Assembly (NCBI RefSeq): GCF_038562635.1 | Contig: NZ_JBCFBO010000001.1 | Location: 1,528,643 to 1,592,642 of the forward strand | DNA: 64,000 bases | Direction: 5' to 3' | DNA from: Methanobacterium sp. | Lineage (GTDB): Archaea > Methanobacteriota > Methanobacteria > Methanobacteriales > Methanobacteriaceae | Shown: one piece after another, positions 24,991 to 35,144 of the stretch | How positions within the stretch are numbered: the first letter of the stretch is position 1 | Layout: each line of letters opens with the position of its first letter | The notes under the pieces: model-generated | Database searches by the model: none | What the model saw: the letters and a program-made list of their open reading frames with translations, nothing else | Told to the model about the DNA's origin: nothing | Program-made: the position numbers and the translations under genes

Positions 24991-25746
24991 ATGAGGCGAA
25001 ATACAACAATATTTATTATCCTGCTGGTTGCAGGGCTGTTCCTGTTAGGCACAGTATCTGCAGCAAGTGCAGCAGCCCAGACTACAGACAAGACCGCGCC
25101 CAAAATAAGTTCATTTTACCCTAAAAGCAGTGCCACAGGGGTTTCCAGGACAAATACGCTCTACGTTAAGTTCAGCGAGAACGTCAAAGCAGGGTCAAAC
25201 TGGTCTAAAATATACGTTAAAAACCTTAAAACAGGTAAAAAGGTTGCAGTGAGCAAATCCATAAGCGGTAATGTTTTATACCTTAAAACAGGTACAAGGA
25301 CTTCCTACACATGGTACCAGATTTACATACCATCTGCCGCTGTAAAAGACGGTGCAAATAATAGTTTAACCAAATACAAGACCTGGAAGTTTAAAACAGG
25401 AACAGCAGCAACTACCATAATTGATAAAGGCATTAAAAATGTTACTGTCCAGAAAGATGTATTTTACCACGTGTACAACTGGACAACGTACAGGTACAGC
25501 AGCTACAATGTGAAAACATTTTTAACCAACACCACCTACCTCCTAGGTACACCTTACATGGTAGTTAAAGATGTCATTAACATTAAAAAGGTGGGCACCA
25601 ACAAATTAATGGTTGCAGAAGCAGTGACTTCCGCAAGTGAGAAAACCACCACGTATACTAACTACTACAGATACAGCGGTGCAAACGCGGTTAACTTTTA
25701 CAACTATATCTTTAAAAAGTACTTTTTAAAGCCGTACATGACCTAA
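24991..25746 (+). CDS. Secreted protein with one Big_5 domain and a unique C-terminus
   Basis: The 251-residue protein has a signal peptide (NTTIFIILLVAGLFLLGTVSAASA), then a Big_5/SbsA-like domain from about residue 32 (TAPKISSFYPKSSATGVSRT to YKTWKFKTGT) of the same type that ends the large adhesins. The last 110 residues (from GIKNVTVQKDVFYHVYNW) are rich in Y and T and match nothing I recognise. It may be a minimal wall-associated relative of the adhesins. ATG 24991 follows AGGGGA. The leader shares an AAACCTGCAAA segment with those of 21963 and 26317. Confidence 0.78.
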   Translation: MRRNTTIFIILLVAGLFLLGTVSAASAAAQTTDKTAPKISSFYPKSSATGVSRTNTLYVKFSENVKAGSNWSKIYVKNLKTGKKVAVSKSISGNVLYLKTGTRTSYTWYQIYIPSAAVKDGANNSLTKYKTWKFKTGTAATTIIDKGIKNVTVQKDVFYHVYNWTTYRYSSYNVKTFLTNTTYLLGTPYMVVKDVINIKKVGTNKLMVAEAVTSASEKTTTYTNYYRYSGANAVNFYNYIFKKYFLKPYMT

Positions 25747-26316
25747 ATGCAGACATTGCTTTTAAACCGGTACATGCACAATTTTTTTCTTTTTTGATGG
25801 TTAAGTAACTGTTTAAATACTGTATAACCTCAATAACGCGCTTAAAGTATTAAAAACACTATTATCCTGATAATATCATCTAATTTATTGAAGCACACAT
25901 GCACAATTTTTTTAACTGTTTTTCAGTCATCCAATATGTTTAGAGTGTTTATATTTGTTCGATGTGAATATATATACATTTCCATAAAACGGCACTTTAT
26001 TTTCTTATAAAATAAACAGCACAATCAATTAAACATATTATTACTGAAATTTAATGTCTAAATTAGTATTTAAGTGTTTATTATGGACATTATTCGTTTA
26101 AAAATATATATTAAATATTATAATCAAATTTAATGGATTTAAAATAAAAATTAACGAATTAAACCTGCAAAAATTTTTTCTTAAGAGATATCTAGATCTA
26201 GTGAGATTTTGAGAAACGTATATATACGTGTATTAACCTAATATCGATCCGTAGCCAAGTACATTTCGAGGAGTGTAGAAATGTGCCCCTGGCGACAAAA
26301 TGTGGAGGAAATAATA
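25747..26316 (+). promoter_or_regulatory. 570-base AT-rich region with two operator-like TATA motifs
   Basis: No gene is visible. Positions 25958-25983 (TTCGATGTGAATATATATAC, then ATTTCC) and 26216-26229 (palindrome ACGTATATATACGT, followed by ATATCGATCC at 26241) resemble the shared operator with embedded TATA. The second lies about 95 bases before the gene at 26317 and is the likelier promoter. CATGCACAATTTTTTT occurs twice (about 25773 and 25899). Confidence 0.5.
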
Positions 26317-27216
26317 ATGAAAATGAAAAAATTAGGAATAGTGGTCTTTTTAGTGGCCATTGCAGTTACAATGGGCTCAGCATCAGCAACCACTATAAAT
26401 GTAAACTCGGGTATGAGCAATACTGACATTCAGAACTACATTACAGGCGCTACAGCCGGAGATACTATAAACTTCGCACCAGGAACTTATACTGGCACTT
26501 ATTTGACTACTACCAAATCCCTGAATTTTGTAGGTAATGGAGCAGTCCTTGTAGGTGATGGAAGTCATAATGTCCTGACTATTTCAAGTACAACTGGAAC
26601 AAACATAACTGGTTTCGTAGTCAATGTCAATGGGCTGAAAAATGGTATAACTGGACAGTATGTGTATAACTGCCGGATTGAAAACAATACTATACGAAAT
26701 GGTGGAGATGCTATCAATATCTACAAACAGTACGGAAGTCTCACAATCAACAATAACACCATAAACAACATGAGTACCAGCTATGGTGATGGTATTTCAC
26801 TTGTAAACTGTTTAAATGCTGAAACAAGCACTTCCACAACAGTTACAAACAACGTTATAGACGATACTGATTACGGTATATTCCTGGGCGGATATTTCAA
26901 AGGAACTGTTACAGGTAACACCTTAACTAACATTGGCGCTACTGGAATGAACATAACTGGAAAAAATGCCGCAACTACCGGTAACTTATATGCAAATATA
27001 ACCAACAACGATATAACTTCAAATGGTATAGGCATATCCATGGAAAACCCAGATGTAGTATATCTCAACTTAACAGGTAACACAGTATCCAGTGGTTCAG
27101 ACAGCCTGCATAAAGGTTACTACTACTACAGAGACCCAAGCATACAGTTAATAAACGATCCAGATGACAACGACTACAATAATGTATGGGATCCTTTAAC
27201 ATCTAATGGCCATTAA
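26317..27216 (+). CDS. Secreted beta-helix (NosD/PbH1) protein without anchor
   Basis: The 299-residue protein has a signal peptide (MKMKKLGIVVFLVAIAVTMGSASA), then parallel beta-helix repeats through its whole length (GDTINFAPGTYTG, NVLTISSTTGTNITGFVV, NNTINNMST, LTGNTVSSGS). No PKD, Ig-like or membrane domain follows, so it would be released or held by another surface protein. ATG 26317 follows GGAGG closely; ATG 26281 lies upstream of that site and is unlikely. A strong terminator follows. Confidence 0.85.
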   Translation: MKMKKLGIVVFLVAIAVTMGSASATTINVNSGMSNTDIQNYITGATAGDTINFAPGTYTGTYLTTTKSLNFVGNGAVLVGDGSHNVLTISSTTGTNITGFVVNVNGLKNGITGQYVYNCRIENNTIRNGGDAINIYKQYGSLTINNNTINNMSTSYGDGISLVNCLNAETSTSTTVTNNVIDDTDYGIFLGGYFKGTVTGNTLTNIGATGMNITGKNAATTGNLYANITNNDITSNGIGISMENPDVVYLNLTGNTVSSGSDSLHKGYYYYRDPSIQLINDPDDNDYNNVWDPLTSNGH

Positions 27217-27248
27217 TGGTAACCATATAAACAATTAAAAAAACTTTA

Positions 27249-27280
27249 TTTAAGCCCGTTGGGCTTAAATATCTTTTATT
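27249..27280 (+). terminator. Hairpin terminator after 26317
   Basis: TTTAAGCCC-GTT-GGGCTTAAA is a perfect 9-bp stem followed by TATCTTTTATTTTT. Confidence 0.75.
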
Positions 27281-27498
27281 TTTAAATCATACATTTTAAA
27301 GCGCGTGATGCTATATAAAATCAAATTTAAACATTACTAAGCTATTATTTTAAGTAAAATATCAATTTACTATCTGAAATTAGATTATATCATATATTAA
27401 ATTTTTAAATTATACATTAGTGCTCAATTCGATTTATTATTAGTTTATTATTAATTATTATTTTTTATGGCCTATTTAAACCCACTAAACCCGTTTCG

Positions 27499-27518
27499 AT
27501 CGATATGTTTATATCGAT
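27499..27518 (+). promoter_or_regulatory. Shared operator, perfect palindromic form (copy 8)
   Basis: ATCGATATGTTTATATCGAT: 8-bp arms around GTTT, overlapping the TATA box, followed by CATTCGATTAC. It lies about 90 bases before the gene at 27609. The same sequence precedes 30601 and, with one change, 35145. Confidence 0.75.
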
Positions 27519-27608
27519 CATTCGATTACCTAGTCTTATGAATCTTTATTATTACTTTAATTTTTAACTGAGATTCATAAACAAACAAAATAAGGAGGTA
27601 AAACAAAA

Positions 27609-30071
27609 TTGAAATACAATAAACTACCCATATTCCTGGTTTTTGCTTTGCTCGCCTGTATTTTAACAGTGGGAAGCGTCAGCGCGGCTGACACTAATAA
27701 CCCCACAGGCCTTGCAAACTCATCATACCCCGAATATGGGATAAACAACAACCACACCAGCCAGTCTAACTACACAGGCCCGCAGACAAACACCACCAAA
27801 TGGAATAATACAGTAAGCACTCTTAATGGTACTGTTAATGGTACTATTAGTGGTGGATCTGCAGTTACTGGGTCAGACGGTACTATATATTTTGGAAGTA
27901 GCACTGGTTTTTACGCATTGAATCCAAACGGGACAGTTAAATGGACTTATGATATCAGACCAGTATATAGCGCTCCAGCTATTGGTGCTGACGGGACCAT
28001 CTATGTTTGTAACATCACAGCTTTGTATGCATTAACTGATAGCGGAACCTACGCAACACCAAAATGGAATTACACCCTTGCAGGGCAATCCATGGGCATT
28101 TCAATTGCTCCAAATGGAAATATTTACCTTGGGACCAGTAATGGTTATCTGTACTCCATAACAGACAACGGGACATCTGCAATAATAAACTGGATCTATC
28201 ATACCAGCGCTATCGATACTTATGCTTCTGCTCCATCTATTGGGTCTGACGGAACCCTCTATGTTCTTAATGGAAAGGTCTTGACGGCCATAACAGACAA
28301 CGGAGACGGTACATACACCGTTAAATGGACATACTCCTATAAATCTTCAACGTACGGTGGTATTTCTATTGGTTCAGATGGGACCATTTATGTTGGAACC
28401 AGTAAGGTTTTGTATGCCGTAACAGACAATGGCGATACTTATACCGTTAAATGGAGTTATACTCCAGGCTCAACTATTTACTGCACACCTGCAATCAGTT
28501 CAGATGGAACTATTTATATTCTAACCGGTGATGGCACTAAATCCACTTTATATGCCATAACAGACAACGGAGACGGTACATACACCGTTAAATGGAGTTA
28601 CGATGTTGGACTATGCAATGGTCGATGTGGAATTACTATCGGGGCAGACGGGACCATATACTTCGGGACCATGACAGGCATGTACGCTATAACCGATAAC
28701 GGGGACTATGGAACATTAAAATGGAACTATACCACAAATGGTACTATTCAGAGTGCCCCTGTAATCGGCTCTGACGGCACACTATACGTTGGAACTACCA
28801 CAGGTGTTTTCTACGCATTCCAGGATTTAACAGCTGACTTCACAAACACCAGCGCCACAAACGGCACTGTAACTTTCACCGATAACTCTACTAATATTCC
28901 AACCAGTTGGAGTTGGGACTTTGGTGATGGTGCAACCAGCACAGAACAAAACCCAACACACACATACAGCAAATCAGGCAAATACACGGTCACTTTAACT
29001 GTAACCAACGCTGACGGTGTTCAGGACACAACAAGCAAAACCATTTACATTGTTTTAGCATCTGCTAACCCTGTTGGTGGAAATTACAGTAATGGTAAGA
29101 CTGTAAATTTAGCCACAGACGACACCAATGCCACAATCTACTACACATTAAACGGGACAGACCCAACACTCTACGGAACCAAATACACCGGTCCGCTTAC
29201 AATAAGTAAAACAACCACTGTAAAATACGCAGCAGTGGACAACGGCAACTGGAGCTCAGTCTACACCCAAACCTACACCATCGCGCCTAGCGTAACCGCT
29301 AGTCCTGTTGGAGGAAGCTACAACACATCAAAAACTGTAACACTGAAAACAGACGATACCAATGCTGTTATTTACTACACAACCAACGGAACCGACCCTA
29401 AACTTTACGGAACCAAATACACCAGCCCAATCACCATAAGCAAAACCACAACCCTAAAATACGTGGCTGTAAAAGATGGTAACTGGGGCATTGTCACAAC
29501 ACAAACCTACGCCATAGACAAAACCGCACCAACCGCAAGTGCTAATTATAAAAGCGGATGGTACAACAAAAACCTGAAAATCACCCTAAAAATGAGCGAA
29601 GCAGGAACCATCTACTACATCACCACTGGAGCAACAAGCAGCAAAAAATACACCGGAGCATTCACCATAAGCAAAAGCACAACCCTAAAATTCCGGGCAG
29701 TAGACAAAGCAGGAAACAAATCACCAGTTTACACAGTAAAATACATAATCGACAAAACAAAACCATACGTAAAATCAATGTACCCCAAAAAAAGCAAAAC
29801 CGGCATTTCCAGGTCAAAAACACTCTACCTTAAATTCAGCGAAAACCTCAAAACCAGCATAAACTGGTCCAAAGTCTACATCAAAAACTTAAAAACAGGC
29901 AAAAAAGTATCAGTAAAGAAAATAATCAAAAACAACATACTGTACCTCAAAACAGGCAAAAGATCAACCAACACATGGTACAGAATTTACATCCCAGCAG
30001 CAGCAATAAAAGACAAAGCAGGAAACAACGCTAAAGGCTACACATGGACATTCAAAACAGGAAGATACTAA
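27609..30071 (+). CDS. Adhesin-like protein: PQQ propeller, PKD, CHB_HEX, Big_5
   Basis: The 820-residue protein has a signal peptide (residues 1-26, ending SVSAAD). Residues about 60-405 contain repeated blades of the PQQ-like propeller type (GSDGTIYFGSSTGFYALNPNG, TVKWTY). A PKD domain follows (TSWSWDFGDGATSTEQNPTH, about 425-480), then three chitobiase C-terminal-like repeats (ATIYYTLNGTDPTLYGTKY; VIYYTTNGTDPKLYG; TIYYITTGATSSKKY) and a terminal Big_5 domain. TTG 27609 is ten bases after GGAGG and gives an intact signal peptide. The third CHB_HEX repeat lacks three residues compared with copies at 21963 and 30601. Confidence 0.88.
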   Translation: MKYNKLPIFLVFALLACILTVGSVSAADTNNPTGLANSSYPEYGINNNHTSQSNYTGPQTNTTKWNNTVSTLNGTVNGTISGGSAVTGSDGTIYFGSSTGFYALNPNGTVKWTYDIRPVYSAPAIGADGTIYVCNITALYALTDSGTYATPKWNYTLAGQSMGISIAPNGNIYLGTSNGYLYSITDNGTSAIINWIYHTSAIDTYASAPSIGSDGTLYVLNGKVLTAITDNGDGTYTVKWTYSYKSSTYGGISIGSDGTIYVGTSKVLYAVTDNGDTYTVKWSYTPGSTIYCTPAISSDGTIYILTGDGTKSTLYAITDNGDGTYTVKWSYDVGLCNGRCGITIGADGTIYFGTMTGMYAITDNGDYGTLKWNYTTNGTIQSAPVIGSDGTLYVGTTTGVFYAFQDLTADFTNTSATNGTVTFTDNSTNIPTSWSWDFGDGATSTEQNPTHTYSKSGKYTVTLTVTNADGVQDTTSKTIYIVLASANPVGGNYSNGKTVNLATDDTNATIYYTLNGTDPTLYGTKYTGPLTISKTTTVKYAAVDNGNWSSVYTQTYTIAPSVTASPVGGSYNTSKTVTLKTDDTNAVIYYTTNGTDPKLYGTKYTSPITISKTTTLKYVAVKDGNWGIVTTQTYAIDKTAPTASANYKSGWYNKNLKITLKMSEAGTIYYITTGATSSKKYTGAFTISKSTTLKFRAVDKAGNKSPVYTVKYIIDKTKPYVKSMYPKKSKTGISRSKTLYLKFSENLKTSINWSKVYIKNLKTGKKVSVKKIIKNNILYLKTGKRSTNTWYRIYIPAAAIKDKAGNNAKGYTWTFKTGRY
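29537..30071 (+). repeat. CHB_HEX/Big_5 cassette, copy 2 (535 bp)
   Basis: Corresponds to 23417-23960 and 34044-34587 but carries a 9-base deletion that removes PTT from the TNGATPTTSSKK motif. Confidence 0.85.
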
Positions 30072-30600
30072 CCTGTTTTCTTTTTACTTTTTTAATGCTC
30101 AAAATTCCTTGTAACCACGTTATATCCTAATTTTCTACGATATGTTTACAAACACATATCAATTAAACAGTGACAAAATATTTCATAAAATATTAAACCA
30201 ATTACAAAAGCAGATACAAAAATAAGCCATTAACAATTTTAATCCTTATTTTAATGATTAAAAACAACTTTGTAACATATTAATCTATTTTAAATAATTT
30301 TAAACCATATAATGATATTATTAGATAATTATAATTTTTAAAATAAATTATAAAGTTAAAAATATAATTTTAAGTCTGTACTTTGATCTAATGTGATATA
30401 TTAACGTGGAAAATATGTTTTTTATGGCCCATTTTAATTAATATGTAATTAAAATTTGTTATTAACTCTCCAAATTGTTCTAACTTAATTAAAACATTAA
30501 TTTGATCGATATGTTTATATCGATCATTCGTTTACTCCTATTATTATGGATCTATTATTTTTTATTTTGATCTGATAAGCAACTAAAAAAGGAGGTTAAA
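30072..30600 (+). promoter_or_regulatory. Duplicated intergenic cassette with operator (copy 9), version 1
   Basis: This 529-base stretch has no gene. It resembles 34588-35144 over nearly its full length: CGATATGTTTACAAACACAT near 30138, then TTTTGATCTGATAA near the end. The perfect operator palindrome ATCGATATGTTTATATCGAT is at 30505-30524, about 76 bases before ATG 30601. The promoter region has evidently been copied together with, or between, surface-protein genes. Confidence 0.7.
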
Positions 30601-33600
30601 ATGTTAAAGAATAAGAAAACGTTTATATTAGCCATGGTTTTCCTATTCATTTGTATTACCGCTGCAGGAGGTGTAAGTGCTGCAGATGCCCCTTCCGCCA
30701 GTTTTACAAGCAATGTGACGGGCGGCAGTGCAGATTTAAGTGTTCAGTTTAACGACACGTCCGCAGGCAGCCCCACATCCTGGTACTGGAATTTTGGGGA
30801 TGGAAAAAATTCAACTGAACAGAACCCTGTGCATAACTACACCGAAGCCGGTAAATACACTGTCAGTCTAAAGGCAGGCAATGAATACGGCAGCGATACC
30901 AATTCAAATTATATCCATGTATATGATTCAGCCGACGCTGCAAACAGGTTCAACAATTCCGGGTTTGAAACAGGCAATTTAAGCGGGTGGAAATATGGAA
31001 ATACCACAGAGGTAAACAGTTCAAAATCTCACAGTGGAAATTACAGCGTTAATTTCCGCAATACTGGTAATGCAAGCACGAATTACATTCAACAGAATGT
31101 TGATCTGACCATTGTAGATAATATTTCCTTCTGGTGCTGCGGGGACCTTTCCAGGCAGCTTAACGTGTATGTTGATGGAGTCCTTGTAAAATCAGTTAGT
31201 ACCTCAAATAAATGGACTGAATACACAATTTCAACTTCAAGTTACACCGGCATTCACAATATAACACTGAACTGCACTGGAGGTACTACTACTTATCTGG
31301 ATGATTTTTCAGTGAGTTTTTCAAAAAACCTGGCCAATTTCACAAGCACAACCACATATAACAGCAAAAAACCGTTAACTATCCAGTTTAAAGATACATC
31401 CACTGGCCTGGTAACAAGCTGGCTGTGGGACTTTGGCGATGGTACAACAAGCACCCAAAAGAACCCGCTCCACAGCTACACCAGGGCAGGCATTTATACT
31501 GTGAAGCTAACAGTTACAGGGCCTTACTGTAGTTCAACCCAGACCATTGATGATATGGTTAACGTGGTCCAGCCCACCAATGCCAGAACTGGCAAAACTT
31601 ACGACAGCATCCAGGCAGCGATAGACGATGCAGAAAACGGAGATACCATCAACATAGGCAGTACATCGTACCTAGAAACCTATACTGAAAACGTGAAGGT
31701 CACCAAAAGGTTGAACATAGTTTCAAATGGGAACGTGATAATCACCGCTTTAGATGTAAATAATCCCGTTTTCAGCATGCTTTCTGGTGGAAACAATTCC
31801 CTGATAAAAGGTTTCACCATAACTGGAGCAGCTGGTTCAAGCGGAATTTATATAGCCCCTTCAGTCAACGCCACCATCACAGGCAACATTATTACCGGAA
31901 ATAAAATTGGAATTGATGTTGAGGACAGTACTGCAACTGTAACTTTCAACAGCATATACAACAACACCCTTTACGGTTTAAAGTTTACAGGAAACGGTTT
32001 AAACGCTAAAAATAACTGGTGGGGAACCAACAACCCTACATATGTAAACGGCGCCACTGCACCTGGAAAAACAGATATATATGAAGCACAAAGCGGAAGC
32101 CATGCTGTTTATAACCCGTGGATTGTGTTAAAAGCCAGTGCAAGTGACGATCTGCTGAAAAAAGGAGATAAGTCCACTATCACAGTAGATATGACCCATA
32201 ACTCCAATGGCCAGGACACATCAGGCCAGGGGACCATACCAGATTTACCAGTAGACTTTAATTACACTCTCGGGACACTTTCTACAACAAGCACAACAGT
32301 TTCCAAAGGAAAAGCAAGTACAGTAATAACTGGCGGAAGCACAAGTGGGACATATGACGCAAGTGTAACCGTTACAGGCTGTACAGTTGGTGTTCCAATT
32401 ACAGTTGATACTGTGGCACCCACCGCAAATGCAACTTCTGGAGGGACATTTACCACCAGCAAAACAGTGACCCTGACCACCAGCGATCCCACTGCAACAA
32501 TTTATTACACTGCAGACGGTACTGACCCCCGAACAAGCAGCACAAAAATAAAATACACAAAAGCTCTTACCATCAGCAAAACCACAACCCTCAGGTATGC
32601 TGCAGTTGACCCTGCAGGAAACTGGAGCCCACTGTACCTTCAAAATTATGTTATTGGAACAGGGGGGCTTGCAAATTCATCATACCCCACATATGGAATA
32701 AACAACAGCCACACTGGGCAGTCCAGTTACACAGGACCGCAGACAAACGCAACCAAATGGACTTACAAAGGCATAACCGTATACGGGTCTGCAGCTGTCG
32801 GTACAGACGGGACCATATATATTGGAGGGTATAACGGTAAGGTATACGCATTCAACTCCAATGGGGCGTTGAAATGGACTTACACCACTGCAAGTTATAT
32901 ACTTGGTTCCCCTACCCTCGGGACCGACGGGACTATATACATCAGCTGCTGGATGAACAGTACACTTTACGCAATAAACCCTGACGGAACACTGAAATGG
33001 AAGTACAAGACTGGAAAATATAATTTCGGCTCATCACCTGCTATTGGTGCAGATGGAACCATTTATACAGTAGATACCAGCAGTACTGTTGGTACCGTAT
33101 ACGCATTATCTTCTAAAGGAACGCTGAAATGGACATACCATACTGCAGGGTCGATCTATGGGTCATCAGCAGCTATTGGTTCAGATGGAACAATTTATAT
33201 TGCAGATTACAATGGTGCTCTGTACGCGATAAACCCAGATGGAACGCAAAAATGGATATATAAGCTTTTATTCAGTTCTTATAAAAATGCAACAATAAAA
33301 AATTCATCTGGAACTACATATTATGTTACTCCATCTATTGGTGCAGATGGAACCATTTATGTTGAAAGCCAGAACAATTTAAGTTACAATTTAGATGGTT
33401 ACTGTGGCAGTTTACCACGGTTTACATTATTTGCCATAAATCCAGATGGAACACTGAAATGGACATACAATGCTACAGAAGAATTCTACGGCGCTCCTGC
33501 CATTTCCTCAGATGGAACAATATACATTATAGGTGCCAGTAAACTCTACGCCATGAGTTCCAGTGGAGAATTATTGTGGACTTACAGCATTGGGGAGGTT

Positions 33601-34587
33601 GCTACAAATGAAGTCGTATCTGCTACTATCGGGCACGACGGGACTATTTATGTTGGAAGCAGCACAGGCATTTATGCGTTGAACCCAAACGGGTCGCTGA
33701 AATGGAATTATGCCGCTGGAAGTATCTGTGCTTCCCCAGTAATCAGTTCAGACGGCACATTATACGTTGGAACCCTTAATGGAACATTATACGCGTTTAA
33801 AAATATTGGAGCCAATTTCGTAACAAAAACTAGCAGTAAAACAATCAAATTCACCGATAAATCCACAGGCAGTCCAAAATCATGGTTGTGGAGCTTTGGA
33901 GATGGAAAAACTTCCACAGAACAGAACCCAACACATACATATGCCAAAGACGGTGATTATACAGTTACTTTAACTGTAACCAGCAGCAAAGGTACTGATA
34001 AATGCACTCAAACATGCACAATAGACACTAAAGCACCGACCGCAAGCGCCAATTACAAAAGCGGATGGTACAACAAAAACCTGAATGTTACTTTAAAAAT
34101 GAACGAAGCAGGAAACATATACTACACCACCAATGGAGCCACACCAACTACAAGCAGCAAAAAATACACAGGTGCATTCACCATAAGCAAAAGTACAACC
34201 CTGAAATTCGTAGCAGTAGACAAATCAGGAAACAAATCCTCAATCTACACCACAAAATACATCATAGACAAAACACGACCATACGTAAAGTCAATGTACC
34301 CTAAAAAAAGCAGTACAGGCATCTCCAGGTCAAAAATACTCTACCTTAAATTCAGCGAAAACCTCAAAACCAGCATAAACTGGTCCAAAGTGTACATCAA
34401 AAACCTGAAAACAGGCAAAAAAGTAGCACTAAGCAAAGCAATCAAAAACAATGTACTCTACCTAAAAACAGGAAAAAGATCAGCCAACACATGGTACCAG
34501 ATCTACATTCCAGCAGCAGCAATTAAAGACGCAGCAGGAAACAACTGTATTGGATACACATGGAAATTTAAAACAGGAAGATACTAA
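30601..34587 (+). CDS. Large adhesin-like protein (1328 residues), multi-domain
   Basis: Domains in order: signal peptide (1-27); PKD 1 (TSWYWNFGDGKNSTEQNP, about 30-105); a jelly-roll-like module (FNNSGFETGNLSGWKYG, about 115-240); PKD 2 (TSWLWDFGDGTTSTQKNP, to about 325); beta-helix (about 328-500); an Ig-like segment (KKGDKSTITVDMTH, about 510-600); CHB_HEX; PQQ propeller (about 690-1065, repeated GTDGTIYIGG and GTLKWTY); PKD 3; a second CHB_HEX; and terminal Big_5. There is no membrane anchor. It is probably an extracellular or wall-associated binding protein. ATG 30601 follows GGAGG. The ligand is unknown. Confidence 0.88.
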   Translation: MLKNKKTFILAMVFLFICITAAGGVSAADAPSASFTSNVTGGSADLSVQFNDTSAGSPTSWYWNFGDGKNSTEQNPVHNYTEAGKYTVSLKAGNEYGSDTNSNYIHVYDSADAANRFNNSGFETGNLSGWKYGNTTEVNSSKSHSGNYSVNFRNTGNASTNYIQQNVDLTIVDNISFWCCGDLSRQLNVYVDGVLVKSVSTSNKWTEYTISTSSYTGIHNITLNCTGGTTTYLDDFSVSFSKNLANFTSTTTYNSKKPLTIQFKDTSTGLVTSWLWDFGDGTTSTQKNPLHSYTRAGIYTVKLTVTGPYCSSTQTIDDMVNVVQPTNARTGKTYDSIQAAIDDAENGDTINIGSTSYLETYTENVKVTKRLNIVSNGNVIITALDVNNPVFSMLSGGNNSLIKGFTITGAAGSSGIYIAPSVNATITGNIITGNKIGIDVEDSTATVTFNSIYNNTLYGLKFTGNGLNAKNNWWGTNNPTYVNGATAPGKTDIYEAQSGSHAVYNPWIVLKASASDDLLKKGDKSTITVDMTHNSNGQDTSGQGTIPDLPVDFNYTLGTLSTTSTTVSKGKASTVITGGSTSGTYDASVTVTGCTVGVPITVDTVAPTANATSGGTFTTSKTVTLTTSDPTATIYYTADGTDPRTSSTKIKYTKALTISKTTTLRYAAVDPAGNWSPLYLQNYVIGTGGLANSSYPTYGINNSHTGQSSYTGPQTNATKWTYKGITVYGSAAVGTDGTIYIGGYNGKVYAFNSNGALKWTYTTASYILGSPTLGTDGTIYISCWMNSTLYAINPDGTLKWKYKTGKYNFGSSPAIGADGTIYTVDTSSTVGTVYALSSKGTLKWTYHTAGSIYGSSAAIGSDGTIYIADYNGALYAINPDGTQKWIYKLLFSSYKNATIKNSSGTTYYVTPSIGADGTIYVESQNNLSYNLDGYCGSLPRFTLFAINPDGTLKWTYNATEEFYGAPAISSDGTIYIIGASKLYAMSSSGELLWTYSIGEVATNEVVSATIGHDGTIYVGSSTGIYALNPNGSLKWNYAAGSICASPVISSDGTLYVGTLNGTLYAFKNIGANFVTKTSSKTIKFTDKSTGSPKSWLWSFGDGKTSTEQNPTHTYAKDGDYTVTLTVTSSKGTDKCTQTCTIDTKAPTASANYKSGWYNKNLNVTLKMNEAGNIYYTTNGATPTTSSKKYTGAFTISKSTTLKFVAVDKSGNKSSIYTTKYIIDKTRPYVKSMYPKKSSTGISRSKILYLKFSENLKTSINWSKVYIKNLKTGKKVALSKAIKNNVLYLKTGKRSANTWYQIYIPAAAIKDAAGNNCIGYTWKFKTGRY
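34044..34587 (+). repeat. CHB_HEX/Big_5 cassette, copy 3
   Basis: A 544-bp 3' module very similar to 23417-23960 (same length) and 29537-30071. Confidence 0.85.
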
Positions 34588-35144
34588 ACCATCTTCCAAT
34601 TTTTTTACTTTTTTTAATGCTCAAAATTCATTGTAACCACATGAATTTAATTTGCACTGATTTATATCCTAATTTTCTACGATATGTTTACAAACACACA
34701 TCAATTAAACAGAAAAAAAATATTTCACAAAATATTAAACCAATTATAAAAAACAGATACAAAAAAAGATTAATAACAACTCCATTCTATATTATAATAT
34801 ATCAAAAGATTTTTATAGCATATTAGAAATTTTTAAACAATTATAAAGCATATAATGGACTTATTAGATTATAATAAATCTTAAAATAATTTTTAGTGTC
34901 CAAAATATAATTTAAAATCCATATTTTGATCTAATAGTACGTATTAACATACTGAATATGTTTTTTATAACTCCTTTTAATTACCATATGATTAAAGTTT
35001 ATTATTAACTCATAAAAGTGTTCTAGCTTAATTAAAACATTAGTTCAATCGATATGTTTATATTGATCATTCGAATACTCCTATTATTATAGATCTATTA
35101 TTTTTTATTTTGATCTGATAAACAAAACGCAAGGAGGTGAAAAA
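34588..35144 (+). promoter_or_regulatory. Duplicated intergenic cassette with operator (copy 10), version 2
   Basis: The region is homologous to 30072-30600: CGATATGTTTACAAACACAC near 34680, TTTTGATCTAATAG, and ATTTTTTATTTTGATCTGAT before the gene. The operator ATCGATATGTTTATATTGAT is at 35048-35067 and differs by one base from the copy at 30505. An open frame at 34617-34826 is not preserved in the other copy and is not called. Confidence 0.7.

Noticed and set aside
34617..34826. 69-codon frame in the intergenic cassette
   Set aside because: The homologous cassette at 30072 does not keep it open, and its composition follows the AT-rich background.
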